64,000 nucleotides of DNA from the NCBI RefSeq assembly GCF_025144995.1, contig NZ_CP102250.1, positions 1,302,001 through 1,366,000 of the forward strand, written 5' to 3'. Shown piece by piece: positions 1-8,640 of the stretch. The stretch is from Alistipes indistinctus YIT 12060 (GTDB taxonomy: Bacteria > Bacteroidota > Bacteroidia > Bacteroidales > Rikenellaceae). The notes beneath the pieces were generated by a model. The model was not told where the DNA came from and did not search any database. It saw only the letters and a program-made list of their open reading frames with translations. Both the position numbers and the translations under genes were made by a program. Numbering within the stretch: the stretch's first letter is position 1; every line of letters begins with the position of its first letter.

Positions 1-1234
1 GTATGGCTGCGGGTCCTGCACCCATCGCGTCATCGACACAAACGGCCGCCAGCGGCGAGCCGGTTTCAATCGCGGCACGCATTGCATTAGCGGCGGTTTC
101 ATACCGTTTATCCCGGATCGCAACCGCAAATTCCGGCGATACCGTCGCATCGGCCTGCAATCCGACCGTCAGCGGTTCCGGTCCGGACGCGATACGCAGC
201 GGTTCGAGTCCGCTCAATAATAAATTGCCGTCCGGTTCCGGAATCGTCCGCGGAGTCGTCCGGGCGGCCACGGCAGCGATCGCAGCGATATGCACCGGCG
301 TCGTACCGCAACAACCGCCCACAATATTCAATAACCCGGCAGAAAGATATTGTTCTACCGTTTCGGCCATCATTTCCGGCGTTTCATCGTAATGCCCTTC
401 TTTGTCGGGCAAACCGGCGTTGGGGTGCGCTGAAACCGCACAGGCGGCCACAGCCGCGAGCCGTTCGATATAAGGTCGCATCTTCTCGGCGCCGAGGCCG
501 CAATTCAATCCGACCGAAATGACATCTCCATGGTGCACGGACGTGTAGAACGCCTCGACCGTCTGCCCGGAAAGCGTGCGGCCGCTCACATCGGTCAGCG
601 TACCGGAAACCATCACCGGAATCCGGGTCTTGCGCTCGCGCGAAAGTTCCCCGACGGCAAAGATCGCCGCCTTCGCATTCAGCGTATCGAAAAAGGTTTC
701 GATCAGGATCAGGTCGGCCCCCCCGTCGACCAGTCCCCGCACCTGATCGTAATAAGCCTGCTTCAGTTCGTCGAACGTAACCGCGCGGGCTCCCGGACGG
801 TTTACATCGGGCGAGATCGACGCCGAACGGTTACCCGGTCCGACGGATCCCGCAACGAACCGCGGCTTCGAGGGGTTCGAGAGCGTAAAACGGTCGGCCG
901 CCGCACGGGCCAACGAAGCGGCTGCACGGCAAATGTCGTAAACGTAAAAATCGAGCATCTGGTCGGACAGCGAAAGTGCGTTCGCATTGAACGAATCGGT
1001 CGAAATAATATCGGCGCCGGCCTGCAGGTAAGCCTCATGGATTTCGGTCAGGACATCGGGCCGCGTCAGCGCAAGCGTCTCGTTGCACCCTTTGAGCGGC
1101 ACCGGCCAGTCTCGGAACATATCGCCTCGGTAATCCTGCTCACCCAGGCCATAGGCCTGCACCATCGTGCCCAAACCGCCGTCCAACACCAAGATACGGC
1201 GGGACAGCTCGGAAAGTAGCGAAAATTTCAGCAT
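1..1234 (-). CDS. metH: Methionine synthase, cobalamin-dependent (partial, N-terminal part)
   Basis: The gene runs off the left edge; about 411 N-terminal residues are present. It transfers a methyl group to homocysteine in the cytosol, with cobalamin as intermediate carrier. The N-terminus (LVLDGGLGTMVQ, then GCNETL and AGADIISTDSFNANA) is the homocysteine-binding barrel, and GGCCGTTP near residue 306 supplies the zinc-binding cysteine pair. After the linker SGLEPLRI, where the pterin-binding domain should start, the usual GERxNxxG motif is missing and the sequence reads VGLQADATVSPEF. The ATG at 1234 is the first in frame and gives the standard family start. ahcY, another methyl-cycle gene, lies 35 kb away. 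MetH identity is firm; whether the pterin site works cannot be judged from this fragment. Confidence 0.93.
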   Translation of the reverse strand, partial: MLKFSLLSELSRRILVLDGGLGTMVQAYGLGEQDYRGDMFRDWPVPLKGCNETLALTRPDVLTEIHEAYLQAGADIISTDSFNANALSLSDQMLDFYVYDICRAAASLARAAADRFTLSNPSKPRFVAGSVGPGNRSASISPDVNRPGARAVTFDELKQAYYDQVRGLVDGGADLILIETFFDTLNAKAAIFAVGELSRERKTRIPVMVSGTLTDVSGRTLSGQTVEAFYTSVHHGDVISVGLNCGLGAEKMRPYIERLAAVAACAVSAHPNAGLPDKEGHYDETPEMMAETVEQYLSAGLLNIVGGCCGTTPVHIAAIAAVAARTTPRTIPEPDGNLLLSGLEPLRIASGPEPLTVGLQADATVSPEFAVAIRDKRYETAANAMRAAIETGSPLAAVCVDDAMGAGPAAI

Positions 1235-1402
1235 GGAATTTCAATTCTTAATGTTACGGGATCACCCGAACGACAACATGCAAATCGGGAACAATTGCGA
1301 TGCGTCCAGTCGGATATCCAGGGAGGTTCCTGCCCAACCGCTTCCAAAACGGATCCGGGCAGCAGATATTCGGGTAAAAGCGTTCTATCCGCACGGGCAT
1401 CG
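1235..1402 (-). other. metH leader / intergenic region
   Basis: This 168-bp space lies upstream of metH and downstream of the glutaminyl-cyclase gene, both on the minus strand. No TAnnTTTG box was seen. The minus strand can form small hairpins, for example CAGG-AACCTC-CCTG near 1319-1332, but I recognise no SAM, SAH or cobalamin riboswitch core. A structured leader is possible but unproven. Confidence 0.25.
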
Positions 1403-2521
1403 CTACCGCTTCACCACCTCGATCTCGAAAAGCTTGTTCCAGTTCTTACCGGTGACAAAAATGCGTCCGGTAGCAGGATCGAACGCAATGCCGTTGAGCA
1501 CATCGGTCGTCGCATCGATATCGGCCGGCGACAGCAGGCCGCCCAGGTCGATCACCCCCAATACCGCCCCGCTTTGCGGATCGATACGAATAACGTTATC
1601 GGAAGTATATACGTTGGCCCACAATTCACCGCGAACCCACTCCATTTCATTGACGTACATCACTTTGTTCCGGTCGGTATAGACCTCTATGGTGCGCAGC
1701 GGACGGAACGTGGCCGGATCGAGCACGCGTATCTTTTCCGTCCCGTCGCTCATGTAAAGCACCTCACCGTCGGTAGCCAACCCCCATCCTTCACCGCCAT
1801 AATCGAACTCGCCCGTTTTATCGAACGTATTCAGGTCGTAAACCAACGCTTTGTTGTTCTGCCAGGTCAGCTGGTAGAGTTTTCCGTCCAACAGTGCGAG
1901 CCCTTCGCCGAAATACAGGTCGGACAGGTTACGGCTTCGCAATACACGGCCGCCGGAGAGTTCCACCTGCCGCAGGGTGGATTGTCCTTCAAGGCCCGTG
2001 CTCTCGTACAGGGAACCGTCATGGAACAGCAATCCCTGGGTGTAGGCCGTCCGGTCGTGCGGATAAATTCGTTTCACGCGGTGTCCGTAAAGGGCCGGAG
2101 CCGAGGCGGCCAGCACTGTAAATTCACCCGAGCGGCTCTGGCTCTCACCGCCGCGATAGGCGGTCAGCCGATACACCACCCTTCCCACCGGATATTTCGG
2201 GCCCAGATTGTACGTAAATCCTTCGGGCGCTACCGGACCGATCCTCCGGTTACCCACCGACAGGACCACACTGTCGGCAGTCATCCCTTTGCTAAGCGTA
2301 TAATGGATCGGGACGCGCTCTCCCTGGGCAAACTTCGCACCGAACACCGGGGCGACCGATTCCAGCAATACCGGAGCCGGCGAGGCGGAAACCGGAGTTG
2401 AAGTTCCCTCTGTACCGGCAGGCCGGGAAGCCCCGCTTCCGGCGCATGCGCTCATCAAGCAAAATGCCGCTACGGCAACCGCTACGGCCCCCGTGGCCGT
2501 GCGGACAAAATTACGATCCAT
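1403..2521 (-). CDS. Glutaminyl-peptide cyclotransferase-like lipoprotein
   Basis: The 372-residue product resembles plant-type glutamine cyclotransferases (beta-propeller), which turn N-terminal Gln into pyroglutamate on exported proteins. The N-terminus is a signal peptide with lipobox LMSAC, so it should be a lipoprotein. Residues about 40-125 look like an Ig-like domain (PVLLESVAPVFGAKF onward). The propeller follows, with YTQGLLFHDGSLYESTG, GEGLALLDGKLYQLTW, EGWGLATDG, YVNEMEWVRGELWANVY and LNGIAFDPATGRIFVTGK, all typical of the family. The ATG at 2521 is chosen because it directly precedes the signal peptide; an upstream in-frame ATG at 2719 would lie inside serS. A minus-strand -7 box ends only six bases upstream. 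Confidence 0.85.
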   Translation of the reverse strand: MDRNFVRTATGAVAVAVAAFCLMSACAGSGASRPAGTEGTSTPVSASPAPVLLESVAPVFGAKFAQGERVPIHYTLSKGMTADSVVLSVGNRRIGPVAPEGFTYNLGPKYPVGRVVYRLTAYRGGESQSRSGEFTVLAASAPALYGHRVKRIYPHDRTAYTQGLLFHDGSLYESTGLEGQSTLRQVELSGGRVLRSRNLSDLYFGEGLALLDGKLYQLTWQNNKALVYDLNTFDKTGEFDYGGEGWGLATDGEVLYMSDGTEKIRVLDPATFRPLRTIEVYTDRNKVMYVNEMEWVRGELWANVYTSDNVIRIDPQSGAVLGVIDLGGLLSPADIDATTDVLNGIAFDPATGRIFVTGKNWNKLFEIEVVKR

Positions 2522-2526
2522 AGTGA

Positions 2527-2534
2527 CAAAGGTA
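2527..2534 (-). promoter_or_regulatory. -7 promoter box (TACCTTTG) for the glutaminyl-cyclase gene
   Basis: TACCTTTG on the minus strand fits the Bacteroidota -7 consensus TAnnTTTG. The ATG at 2521 would fall about at the transcription start, suggesting a leaderless or very short leader. No clear -33 element was seen. Confidence 0.45.
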
Positions 2535-2545
2535 TAAAAAATTAG

Positions 2546-2553
2546 TATCTTTG
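2546..2553 (+). promoter_or_regulatory. serS: -7 promoter box (TATCTTTG) for serS
   Basis: TATCTTTG matches TAnnTTTG and would give a leader of roughly 40 bases before the serS ATG at 2601. It lies back to back with the minus-strand box at 2527-2534. No good -33 TTTG partner is visible. Confidence 0.5.
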
Positions 2554-2600
2554 CTTCGCTGTCTAAAAAATCCCGACGGAAATATACAAATCCAAACAAT

Positions 2601-3872
2601 ATGCTGACACTTAAGCAAATCAGAGACGACAGGGCCTTCGCGCTCGAACGTCTGGCCGTGAAAGGGGTGGATGCCGCCGCCGCACTCGACCGCATCGAGC
2701 AGCTGGACGACTCCCGCAAGGCGCTTCAGGCCAAGTTGGATGCCAATCTGGCCCAGCAAAACGCCAACGCCAAAGAGATCGGTCAGCTCTTCAAGGCCGG
2801 CAAGCAGGCCGAAGCCGCCGCTGCAAAAGAAAAGACCGCCGCGCTGAAGGAGGTCTCCAAGCAGCTCGAAGAGAAACTGAAGCAAACCGAGGGTGAACTG
2901 AACGAAATTATCGTCACGCTGCCCAACTTCCCGCACAGCTCGGTACCGCAAGGCAAAACCGCCGCAGACAACGTGATCGTCCGCACCGGCGGAGAGACTC
3001 CCGAACTGGGTGCCGGGGCATTGCCGCACTGGGAGCTGGCTTCGAAATACGACATCATCGACTTCGAACTAGGCGTCAAGCTGACCGGAGCCGGATTTCC
3101 GGTTTACAAAGGCCAGGGCGCCGCATTGCAACGCGCACTGATCGCTTTTTTCCTCGACAACAACACATCGGCCGGTTATACCGAAGTGATGCCCCCGCTG
3201 ATGGTCAACGAGGCATCCGGTTTCGGCACGGGTCAGCTGCCCGACAAGGAGGGACAGATGTACCACGCCACCGTGGATAACTTCTACCTGATTCCGACCG
3301 CAGAGGTGCCGGTAACGAACATCTACCGCGACGTAATCATCAACGAATCGGACTTCCCGATCAAACTGACGGCCTATACGCCCTGTTTTCGCCGCGAAGC
3401 CGGCTCGTACGGCAAGGATGTGCGCGGACTCAACCGCCTGCACCAGTTCGACAAGGTCGAGATCGTGCAGATCGCCCATCCCGAAACCTCTTACGAAGCT
3501 CTCGAGGGAATGGTCAAACATGTCGAAAGCATCGTGCAAAAGCTCGAACTGCCCTACCGCATCCTGCGTTTGTGCGGCGGGGATATGAGTTTCACTTCAG
3601 CGCTCACGTTCGACTTCGAAGTCTTCTCGGCCGCACAGCAGCGCTGGCTGGAGGTTTCGTCGGTTTCGAACTTCGAATCGTTCCAGGCCAACCGCCTGAA
3701 ATTGCGTTACCGCGATGCGAACAAGAAGACCCGGCTCGCCCATACGCTCAACGGCAGTTCGCTGGCCCTGCCGCGCATCGTTGCCGCCCTGCTCGAAAAC
3801 AACCAGACGCCCGAAGGCATCCGCATCCCGAAAGCGCTCGTGCCCTACACGCGCTTCGAAATGATCAAATAG
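2601..3872 (+). CDS. serS: Seryl-tRNA synthetase
   Basis: This 423-residue class II synthetase charges tRNA-Ser (and tRNA-Sec where present) with serine in the cytosol. It starts MLTLKQIRDDR, as usual for the family, followed by the long antiparallel coiled-coil tRNA-binding arm (about residues 30-100). The catalytic core shows motif 2 (FRREAGSYGKDVRGLNRLHQF) and motif 3 (ALPRIVAALLENNQ). TAEVP within the core is the TxE serine-binding loop. Length is standard. It is monocistronic, with a promoter upstream and a strong hairpin 30 bases after the stop. Confidence 0.98.
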   Translation: MLTLKQIRDDRAFALERLAVKGVDAAAALDRIEQLDDSRKALQAKLDANLAQQNANAKEIGQLFKAGKQAEAAAAKEKTAALKEVSKQLEEKLKQTEGELNEIIVTLPNFPHSSVPQGKTAADNVIVRTGGETPELGAGALPHWELASKYDIIDFELGVKLTGAGFPVYKGQGAALQRALIAFFLDNNTSAGYTEVMPPLMVNEASGFGTGQLPDKEGQMYHATVDNFYLIPTAEVPVTNIYRDVIINESDFPIKLTAYTPCFRREAGSYGKDVRGLNRLHQFDKVEIVQIAHPETSYEALEGMVKHVESIVQKLELPYRILRLCGGDMSFTSALTFDFEVFSAAQQRWLEVSSVSNFESFQANRLKLRYRDANKKTRLAHTLNGSSLALPRIVAALLENNQTPEGIRIPKALVPYTRFEMIK

Positions 3873-3901
3873 CGCCATTCCGCAGAGCGGATTCCCAATA
3901 G

Positions 3902-3932
3902 AAAAGAGCGGCCGAAATTCGGCCGCTCTTTT
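3902..3932 (+). terminator. Terminator after serS
   Basis: A 31-bp near-perfect inverted repeat (arms AAAAGAGCGGCCGA and TCGGCCGCTCTTTT) ends in a T run, typical of an intrinsic terminator. It is symmetrical and could act in both directions. Confidence 0.9.
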
Positions 3933-4156
3933 CTATTGCCGTTCCCTGCCGCCGACCCCGCATAAAATACGGACGAAACGTCCGATTCCCGCGGTTAAAC
4001 GCACTCCGAAAAGGTTTTTCGGTTTCCCGGCTGGAAAGCTTAGCAGATTTTTATTACTTTTATAAAACCGGTTCGTTCAAGAAGCCGCAAGGAAGAGGGC
4101 GACAAGGCCAGCTAGACTTTGCGACAGACGAGACCGAACCGCCAGAACCGACCTAA

Positions 4157-7100
4157 TTGCACAAAAAACTTCATCCTGTGAAAAAAGTCCTCTCCCAATG
4201 CGTGAATACGGTACATCCGTACATTTTCACGCACGTTACAAACTTGCCCCGTAGAACGTTGCTGCTGCTTTGCTCCGCACTGCTGCTATCCGGTTGCGGC
4301 AGAAACGGCTCCGACGACACGATGCCGATGCAGTGCCGCGTCGAATCGGCTCCGGACCTGCAATCACTCGCGACAGGTTTCATGAATCCCGCTCCCGAAA
4401 ACCGCGCCTGGGTTTACTGGTTCGTGATGGACGGCAATTTATCGCGCGAGGGAATCAAAGCCGACCTCGAAGCGATGCAACGCGCCGGAATCGGCGGTGT
4501 CATCTTCCTCGAAGTAAATGTCGGCGTCCCGCGCGGTCCGGTAGATTTCATGAGCGACGAGTGGATCGCGCTGTTCAAATACGCGACTGAAGAGTGCGAA
4601 CGGCTCGGTATCCAGCTCACGCTGATTTCCGGGCCCGGCTGGACCGGCAGCGGCGGTCCCTGGGTGAAACCCGAAGATGCGATGCACTTTATCGTAGCCG
4701 ACACGATCTCCGTCACCGGGGGCGGCCATGTTTCGGTACAGCTTCCGCGCCCGCAACCGCGAAAGCCCTATTTCGGCATCGAGAACCTGACCCCGGAGAT
4801 GCGCCGGCAACGGGCTGCCTACTACGAGGACCTCTTCGTGCTGGCCTATCCGAAACCGGTCGCTGCGGACAGCAGCACCCGAATCGACAACATCGAAGAA
4901 AAGGCGATCTACCTGCGCCATCCTTACTCGTCGGCTCCGAAAACAAATCCGTTCCTGCCGATGCCGGTCAACTTGCCCGACGCTCCGCAGGGCACCGTAT
5001 TGGCCACGGATCAGTGCGTGGACGTAACCAGCCTGCTGGATCCGGACGGACGGCTCGAATGGGATGCCCCCGCCGGTCAATGGGTGATCTACCGCTTCGG
5101 GCGCACGCTCACGGGAGCCAACACGCGTCCCGCCCCGCTGCCGGGCGTCGGTTTCGAATGCAGCAAGATGGACACCACGGCCCTCAACCATCACCTCGAC
5201 CACTTCGTAGGCCGGCTGATGGCTGCCGTGGGACATAAACCGCACGACCGGCCCGCCGGATGGAATATGCTGCACATCGACAGTTGGGAAATGGGAACCC
5301 AAAACTGGACAGACCATTTCAAAGAGATTTTCAAAGCACGCCGCGGTTACGACCTGACGCCCTACCTGCCGACGCTTTCGGGACAGATCGTGGAGAGCCG
5401 TGAAGTCTCCGAGCGCTTTCTGTGGGATTTCCGCCTGACGTCACAGGAACTCGTGCTCGAAAATCACGCCCGTCACCTGCGCGATTACGCACACCGGTAC
5501 GGTTTCGGGCTGTCGATCGAGCCGTACGACATGAGTCCGAACAACGACATCGCACTGGGCGGCATCGCCGACGTGCCGATGGGCGAAACCTGGGAAGTGG
5601 ACGATGTGTTCAACACTGCGTTCAGCTGTATCGAGGCGGTTTCGGCGGCCCGGATCAACAACCGGCCGATCGTCGGGGCCGAAGCGTTCACCAGTTCGCA
5701 TTTCGACAAGGGCAAATTCTGGAAACTCCATCCCGGAAACATGAAAAACCAAACAGACTGGTCGTTCTGCATCGGCATCAACCGCCTGGTATTCCACCGT
5801 TATGCCCACCAGCCGTGGACGGACAAGTGGCCCGGAATGACCATGAGCGCTTACGGACTGACCTACGAACGCACCCAGACCTGGTGGGAACTCTCGCAAT
5901 CGTGGCATACCTACCTCGCACGCTGCCAGTACCTGCTGCGGCAAGGCCAGGGCGTCGCCGACATCCTGTTCCTGACCCCGGAAGGGGCCCCGCACGCTTT
6001 CACGCCGCCGGTCAGCGCGATGGAAGGCTCCGACCGGCTGCCGGATAAAAAAGGCTACAACTTCGACGGATGCGATCCCGGAACGCTATTGGACAAGGCC
6101 TTCGTCCGCGACGGCAAAATATGCTTCCCGGGCGGCATGCAGTACAGCATCCTTGCTCTGCCCACGTCGGGCCGCATGACGCCGGAACTGCTTGCCAAAG
6201 TGGACAAGCTGATCCATGACGGCGCAACGGTGATCGGCTTCGCTCCCGAAAAATCGCCGAGCCTCACCGACTACCCCGCCTGCGACAAGAAACTGGCTGA
6301 ACTGGCAGGCAGAATGTGGGGCGACGGCAAAACCGCCGCTGCCAAACGCACCATCGGAAAGGGCACGCTTTTCACCTGCACGGCTGCCGACACGGCCGGC
6401 ATGGCGCTCGATTCGCGCGGCTACCGGACACCTTATGTCAAATACGAAACTATCGCGACCGCGCTGGCTGCTCAGGGGGTACGACCCGATTTCGAAAGCG
6501 ACGTACCGCTGCGCTATATACACCGCACCTCGAACGGCATGGAAATTTACATGGTCTCGAATCCTTCTAACCAAGCCGTAAACGCAACCTGCACGTTCCG
6601 CGCGACCGATACCGGCTGTTCGTTATGGGATGCCGTACAAGGCCGCATTGCGCCGGTATCGGCGGAAACCACCGCCGACGGACGCTCCCGCATCACGCTG
6701 CCCCTGGAAGCCTGCGGATCTGTATTCGTCGTTTTCTCACCGGTTCCCCCGGCCGACATCGTCAACACAACGACCCTGTGGCCGAAACTGGAAACCGCAC
6801 TGGAAGTGAAAGGTCCCTGGCAGGTGCATTTCCAGGAAGGACGGGGCGCTCCGGCAGAAGCCACGTTCCCTACCCTGACGGACTGGAGCAGGCATGCCGA
6901 CCCGGGCATCCGTTATTTCAGCGGCATCGCCGATTACACGACCTCGTTCGACTTACCTGAAAGCGAACTCAGCACGCACCGGAACTGGTATATCGACCTG
7001 GGACGTACCGAAGTGATCGCACGGATCGAACTGAACGGCAAACCGGTGACCGAACTGTGGAAAACTCCTTTCGCATGCGACATCACCCCTTACCTGCAAG

Positions 7101-7279
7101 CGGGCCAAAACACACTGAAGGTTTCGGTGGCCAACGAATGGCCGAACCGGCTGATCGGGGACGACGCACTGCCCCAGGAGAAACGGGTGACGTTCACGAC
7201 TTACAATCCGTACAAAAAAGGCACGCCGCTGTTACCGTCAGGCCTGCTGGGTCCGGTGCGGGTGGCTTGGGCGGAATAG
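4157..7279 (+). CDS. GH106-family glycoside hydrolase lipoprotein (alpha-L-rhamnosidase type)
   Basis: This large (about 1,040 residues) lipoprotein is predicted to cleave terminal alpha-L-rhamnose from plant pectin or similar glycans, the known GH106 activity. After lipobox LLSGC, the sequence enters the family's TIM-barrel start: AWVYWFVMDGNLSREGI, DLEAMQRAGIGG and SGPGWTGSGGPWV. Further hallmarks are HIDSWEMGTQNWT and GAEAFTS. The last 150 residues (HRNWYIDLGRTEVIARIELNG) form a galactose-binding-like beta sandwich. The start is uncertain: the frame opens at a TTG (4157), with GTG at 4178 or 4202 also possible, since no ATG precedes the signal peptide. An esterase follows on the same strand after a terminator. 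No SusC/SusD pair is nearby. The exact substrate is inferred. Confidence 0.85.
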   Translation: MHKKLHPVKKVLSQCVNTVHPYIFTHVTNLPRRTLLLLCSALLLSGCGRNGSDDTMPMQCRVESAPDLQSLATGFMNPAPENRAWVYWFVMDGNLSREGIKADLEAMQRAGIGGVIFLEVNVGVPRGPVDFMSDEWIALFKYATEECERLGIQLTLISGPGWTGSGGPWVKPEDAMHFIVADTISVTGGGHVSVQLPRPQPRKPYFGIENLTPEMRRQRAAYYEDLFVLAYPKPVAADSSTRIDNIEEKAIYLRHPYSSAPKTNPFLPMPVNLPDAPQGTVLATDQCVDVTSLLDPDGRLEWDAPAGQWVIYRFGRTLTGANTRPAPLPGVGFECSKMDTTALNHHLDHFVGRLMAAVGHKPHDRPAGWNMLHIDSWEMGTQNWTDHFKEIFKARRGYDLTPYLPTLSGQIVESREVSERFLWDFRLTSQELVLENHARHLRDYAHRYGFGLSIEPYDMSPNNDIALGGIADVPMGETWEVDDVFNTAFSCIEAVSAARINNRPIVGAEAFTSSHFDKGKFWKLHPGNMKNQTDWSFCIGINRLVFHRYAHQPWTDKWPGMTMSAYGLTYERTQTWWELSQSWHTYLARCQYLLRQGQGVADILFLTPEGAPHAFTPPVSAMEGSDRLPDKKGYNFDGCDPGTLLDKAFVRDGKICFPGGMQYSILALPTSGRMTPELLAKVDKLIHDGATVIGFAPEKSPSLTDYPACDKKLAELAGRMWGDGKTAAAKRTIGKGTLFTCTAADTAGMALDSRGYRTPYVKYETIATALAAQGVRPDFESDVPLRYIHRTSNGMEIYMVSNPSNQAVNATCTFRATDTGCSLWDAVQGRIAPVSAETTADGRSRITLPLEACGSVFVVFSPVPPADIVNTTTLWPKLETALEVKGPWQVHFQEGRGAPAEATFPTLTDWSRHADPGIRYFSGIADYTTSFDLPESELSTHRNWYIDLGRTEVIARIELNGKPVTELWKTPFACDITPYLQAGQNTLKVSVANEWPNRLIGDDALPQEKRVTFTTYNPYKKGTPLLPSGLLGPVRVAWAE

Positions 7280-7343
7280 CGCTCCACCCGTCCCCAAGGC
7301 GAAAATAGAACCTCGTTTACTGGTATGAAAATCTGATCGAATC

Positions 7344-7381
7344 AAAAACGTGTACCGGGATGCTATTCGGTACACGTTTTT
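7344..7381 (+). terminator. Terminator after the GH106 gene
   Basis: Inverted repeat AAAAACGTGTACC / GGTACACGTTTTT with a 12-base loop and terminal T run. It separates the GH106 gene from the esterase, so the two are probably transcribed separately or by read-through. Confidence 0.85.
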
Positions 7382-7529
7382 GTTCGAATATGCTCTGCGG
7401 CACTAAAGTTGCCGCATCCGGACCGGAGATTCTTGTGCAAGGGCGGATCTTTCTTCCAGCTATAGCATCCTTCCCATTCAACCGGTAACTGCAGCTTCCT
7501 TTCCGATCTTATACATGACATACGATTCC

Positions 7530-8495
7530 ATGAAACCATTTCCAAGCCGTTTCCTCCTGCTCCCGGCAGCTTTACTCCTGTACTGCACGAACCTGTCGCA
7601 CGGGGCCGAACCCGCTGTACTGTCCGACAGCCTGTCCAAACAAACCATCCTGTTCGCACACCGCGACACCTGTGACCTGCGGATGGACATCTACCGCACG
7701 GAGACTGCACAGACGGAGCAAACCGCTCAGCCGGTTATGCTTTTCGTTTTCGGGGGCGCTTTCATGAAAGGAGAACGGGACAAACCCTATTACATACCCT
7801 ACTTCCGGGAACTGGCGGCACAAGGAATTACCGCCGTCTCGATAGACTACCGGCTGGGACTGAAAGACCGTAAAATTTCGGTATTCAAGACCAAACCCGC
7901 CGATACGGCGATCCGAATGGCCGTGGAAGACCTCTTCAGCGCTACCGATTACCTAATCCGGCACGCCGCTGCGTTGAACATCGACACCTCATGCATCATG
8001 CTGAGCGGATCGAGCGCGGGTGCAGTCACGGTACTGCACGCGGACTATACGCTGTGCAACAGACTACCGCTATCGGAGATGTTGCCGCAGGATTTTCGCT
8101 ACAAAGGAGTGCTGTCGTTCGCCGGCGCGATCTTCAGCCACGAAGGACGGCCCCGCTATCGCGCAACTCCGGCGCCGACGCTTTTTATGCACGGCGACAA
8201 GGATAAGGTGGTGCCGTACAACAAAATCCAGCTGTTCAGCAAAGGTCTGTTCGGGTCGAAATCGCTTGCGCGCAGGTTCCGCAAAGCTGGCTATCCCTAC
8301 GCATTTTTCACGATGCAGGGACAAACGCACGACGTGGCGCTGACAGGCATGTACCATCCCGACGAAATCACATGGTTCGTCCGGCGCTATGTTTTCGAAC
8401 ATCACCGGTGGCAGATGAATGCTGAATTGGATGAACTCGACCGGCTTCCGAGGGAAGCCTATACCAAACCGTATGCGACAGATGCGAACAAATGA
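7530..8495 (+). CDS. Secreted alpha/beta-hydrolase (carbohydrate esterase/carboxylesterase type)
   Basis: The product has about 321 residues with a signal peptide (MKPFPSRFLLLPAALLL, likely cleaved after SHG) and an alpha/beta-hydrolase fold. Visible are the oxyanion region VFGGAFMKGER, the nucleophile elbow GSSAGA (Ser about 162), the acid in MHGDKDKVVPY and the base His in QTHDVALTG. Such enzymes in glycan loci often remove acetyl or other esters from polysaccharides; that role here is inferred from the neighbouring GH106. I chose the ATG at 7530 because it starts the signal peptide; an upstream ATG at 7515 is possible. Convergent with the AraC gene. Confidence 0.8.
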   Translation: MKPFPSRFLLLPAALLLYCTNLSHGAEPAVLSDSLSKQTILFAHRDTCDLRMDIYRTETAQTEQTAQPVMLFVFGGAFMKGERDKPYYIPYFRELAAQGITAVSIDYRLGLKDRKISVFKTKPADTAIRMAVEDLFSATDYLIRHAAALNIDTSCIMLSGSSAGAVTVLHADYTLCNRLPLSEMLPQDFRYKGVLSFAGAIFSHEGRPRYRATPAPTLFMHGDKDKVVPYNKIQLFSKGLFGSKSLARRFRKAGYPYAFFTMQGQTHDVALTGMYHPDEITWFVRRYVFEHHRWQMNAELDELDRLPREAYTKPYATDANK

Positions 8496-8640
8496 ACGGA
8501 ATGGGGTAAGTACCCGGCTAAACTGTCTTTAAACGATCATCGACCTCAACTAAAAGAGCCCGCGAAACATCCGATCTGCGCATACTGTGCGAACGACCTC
8601 AATGCAAATCAATGGTTCCGCAACCGCAGACCACGGCTGC

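Noticed and set aside
1235-1402. A riboswitch upstream of metH
   Set aside because: I looked for SAM, SAH and cobalamin riboswitch cores; none was recognisable, only weak hairpins. A covariance-model search would be decisive.
1167-2401. Long plus-strand frames opposite the glutaminyl-cyclase gene
   Set aside because: They are antisense shadows caused by the codon bias of the real minus-strand gene; no family motifs, atypical composition rich in Arg and His.
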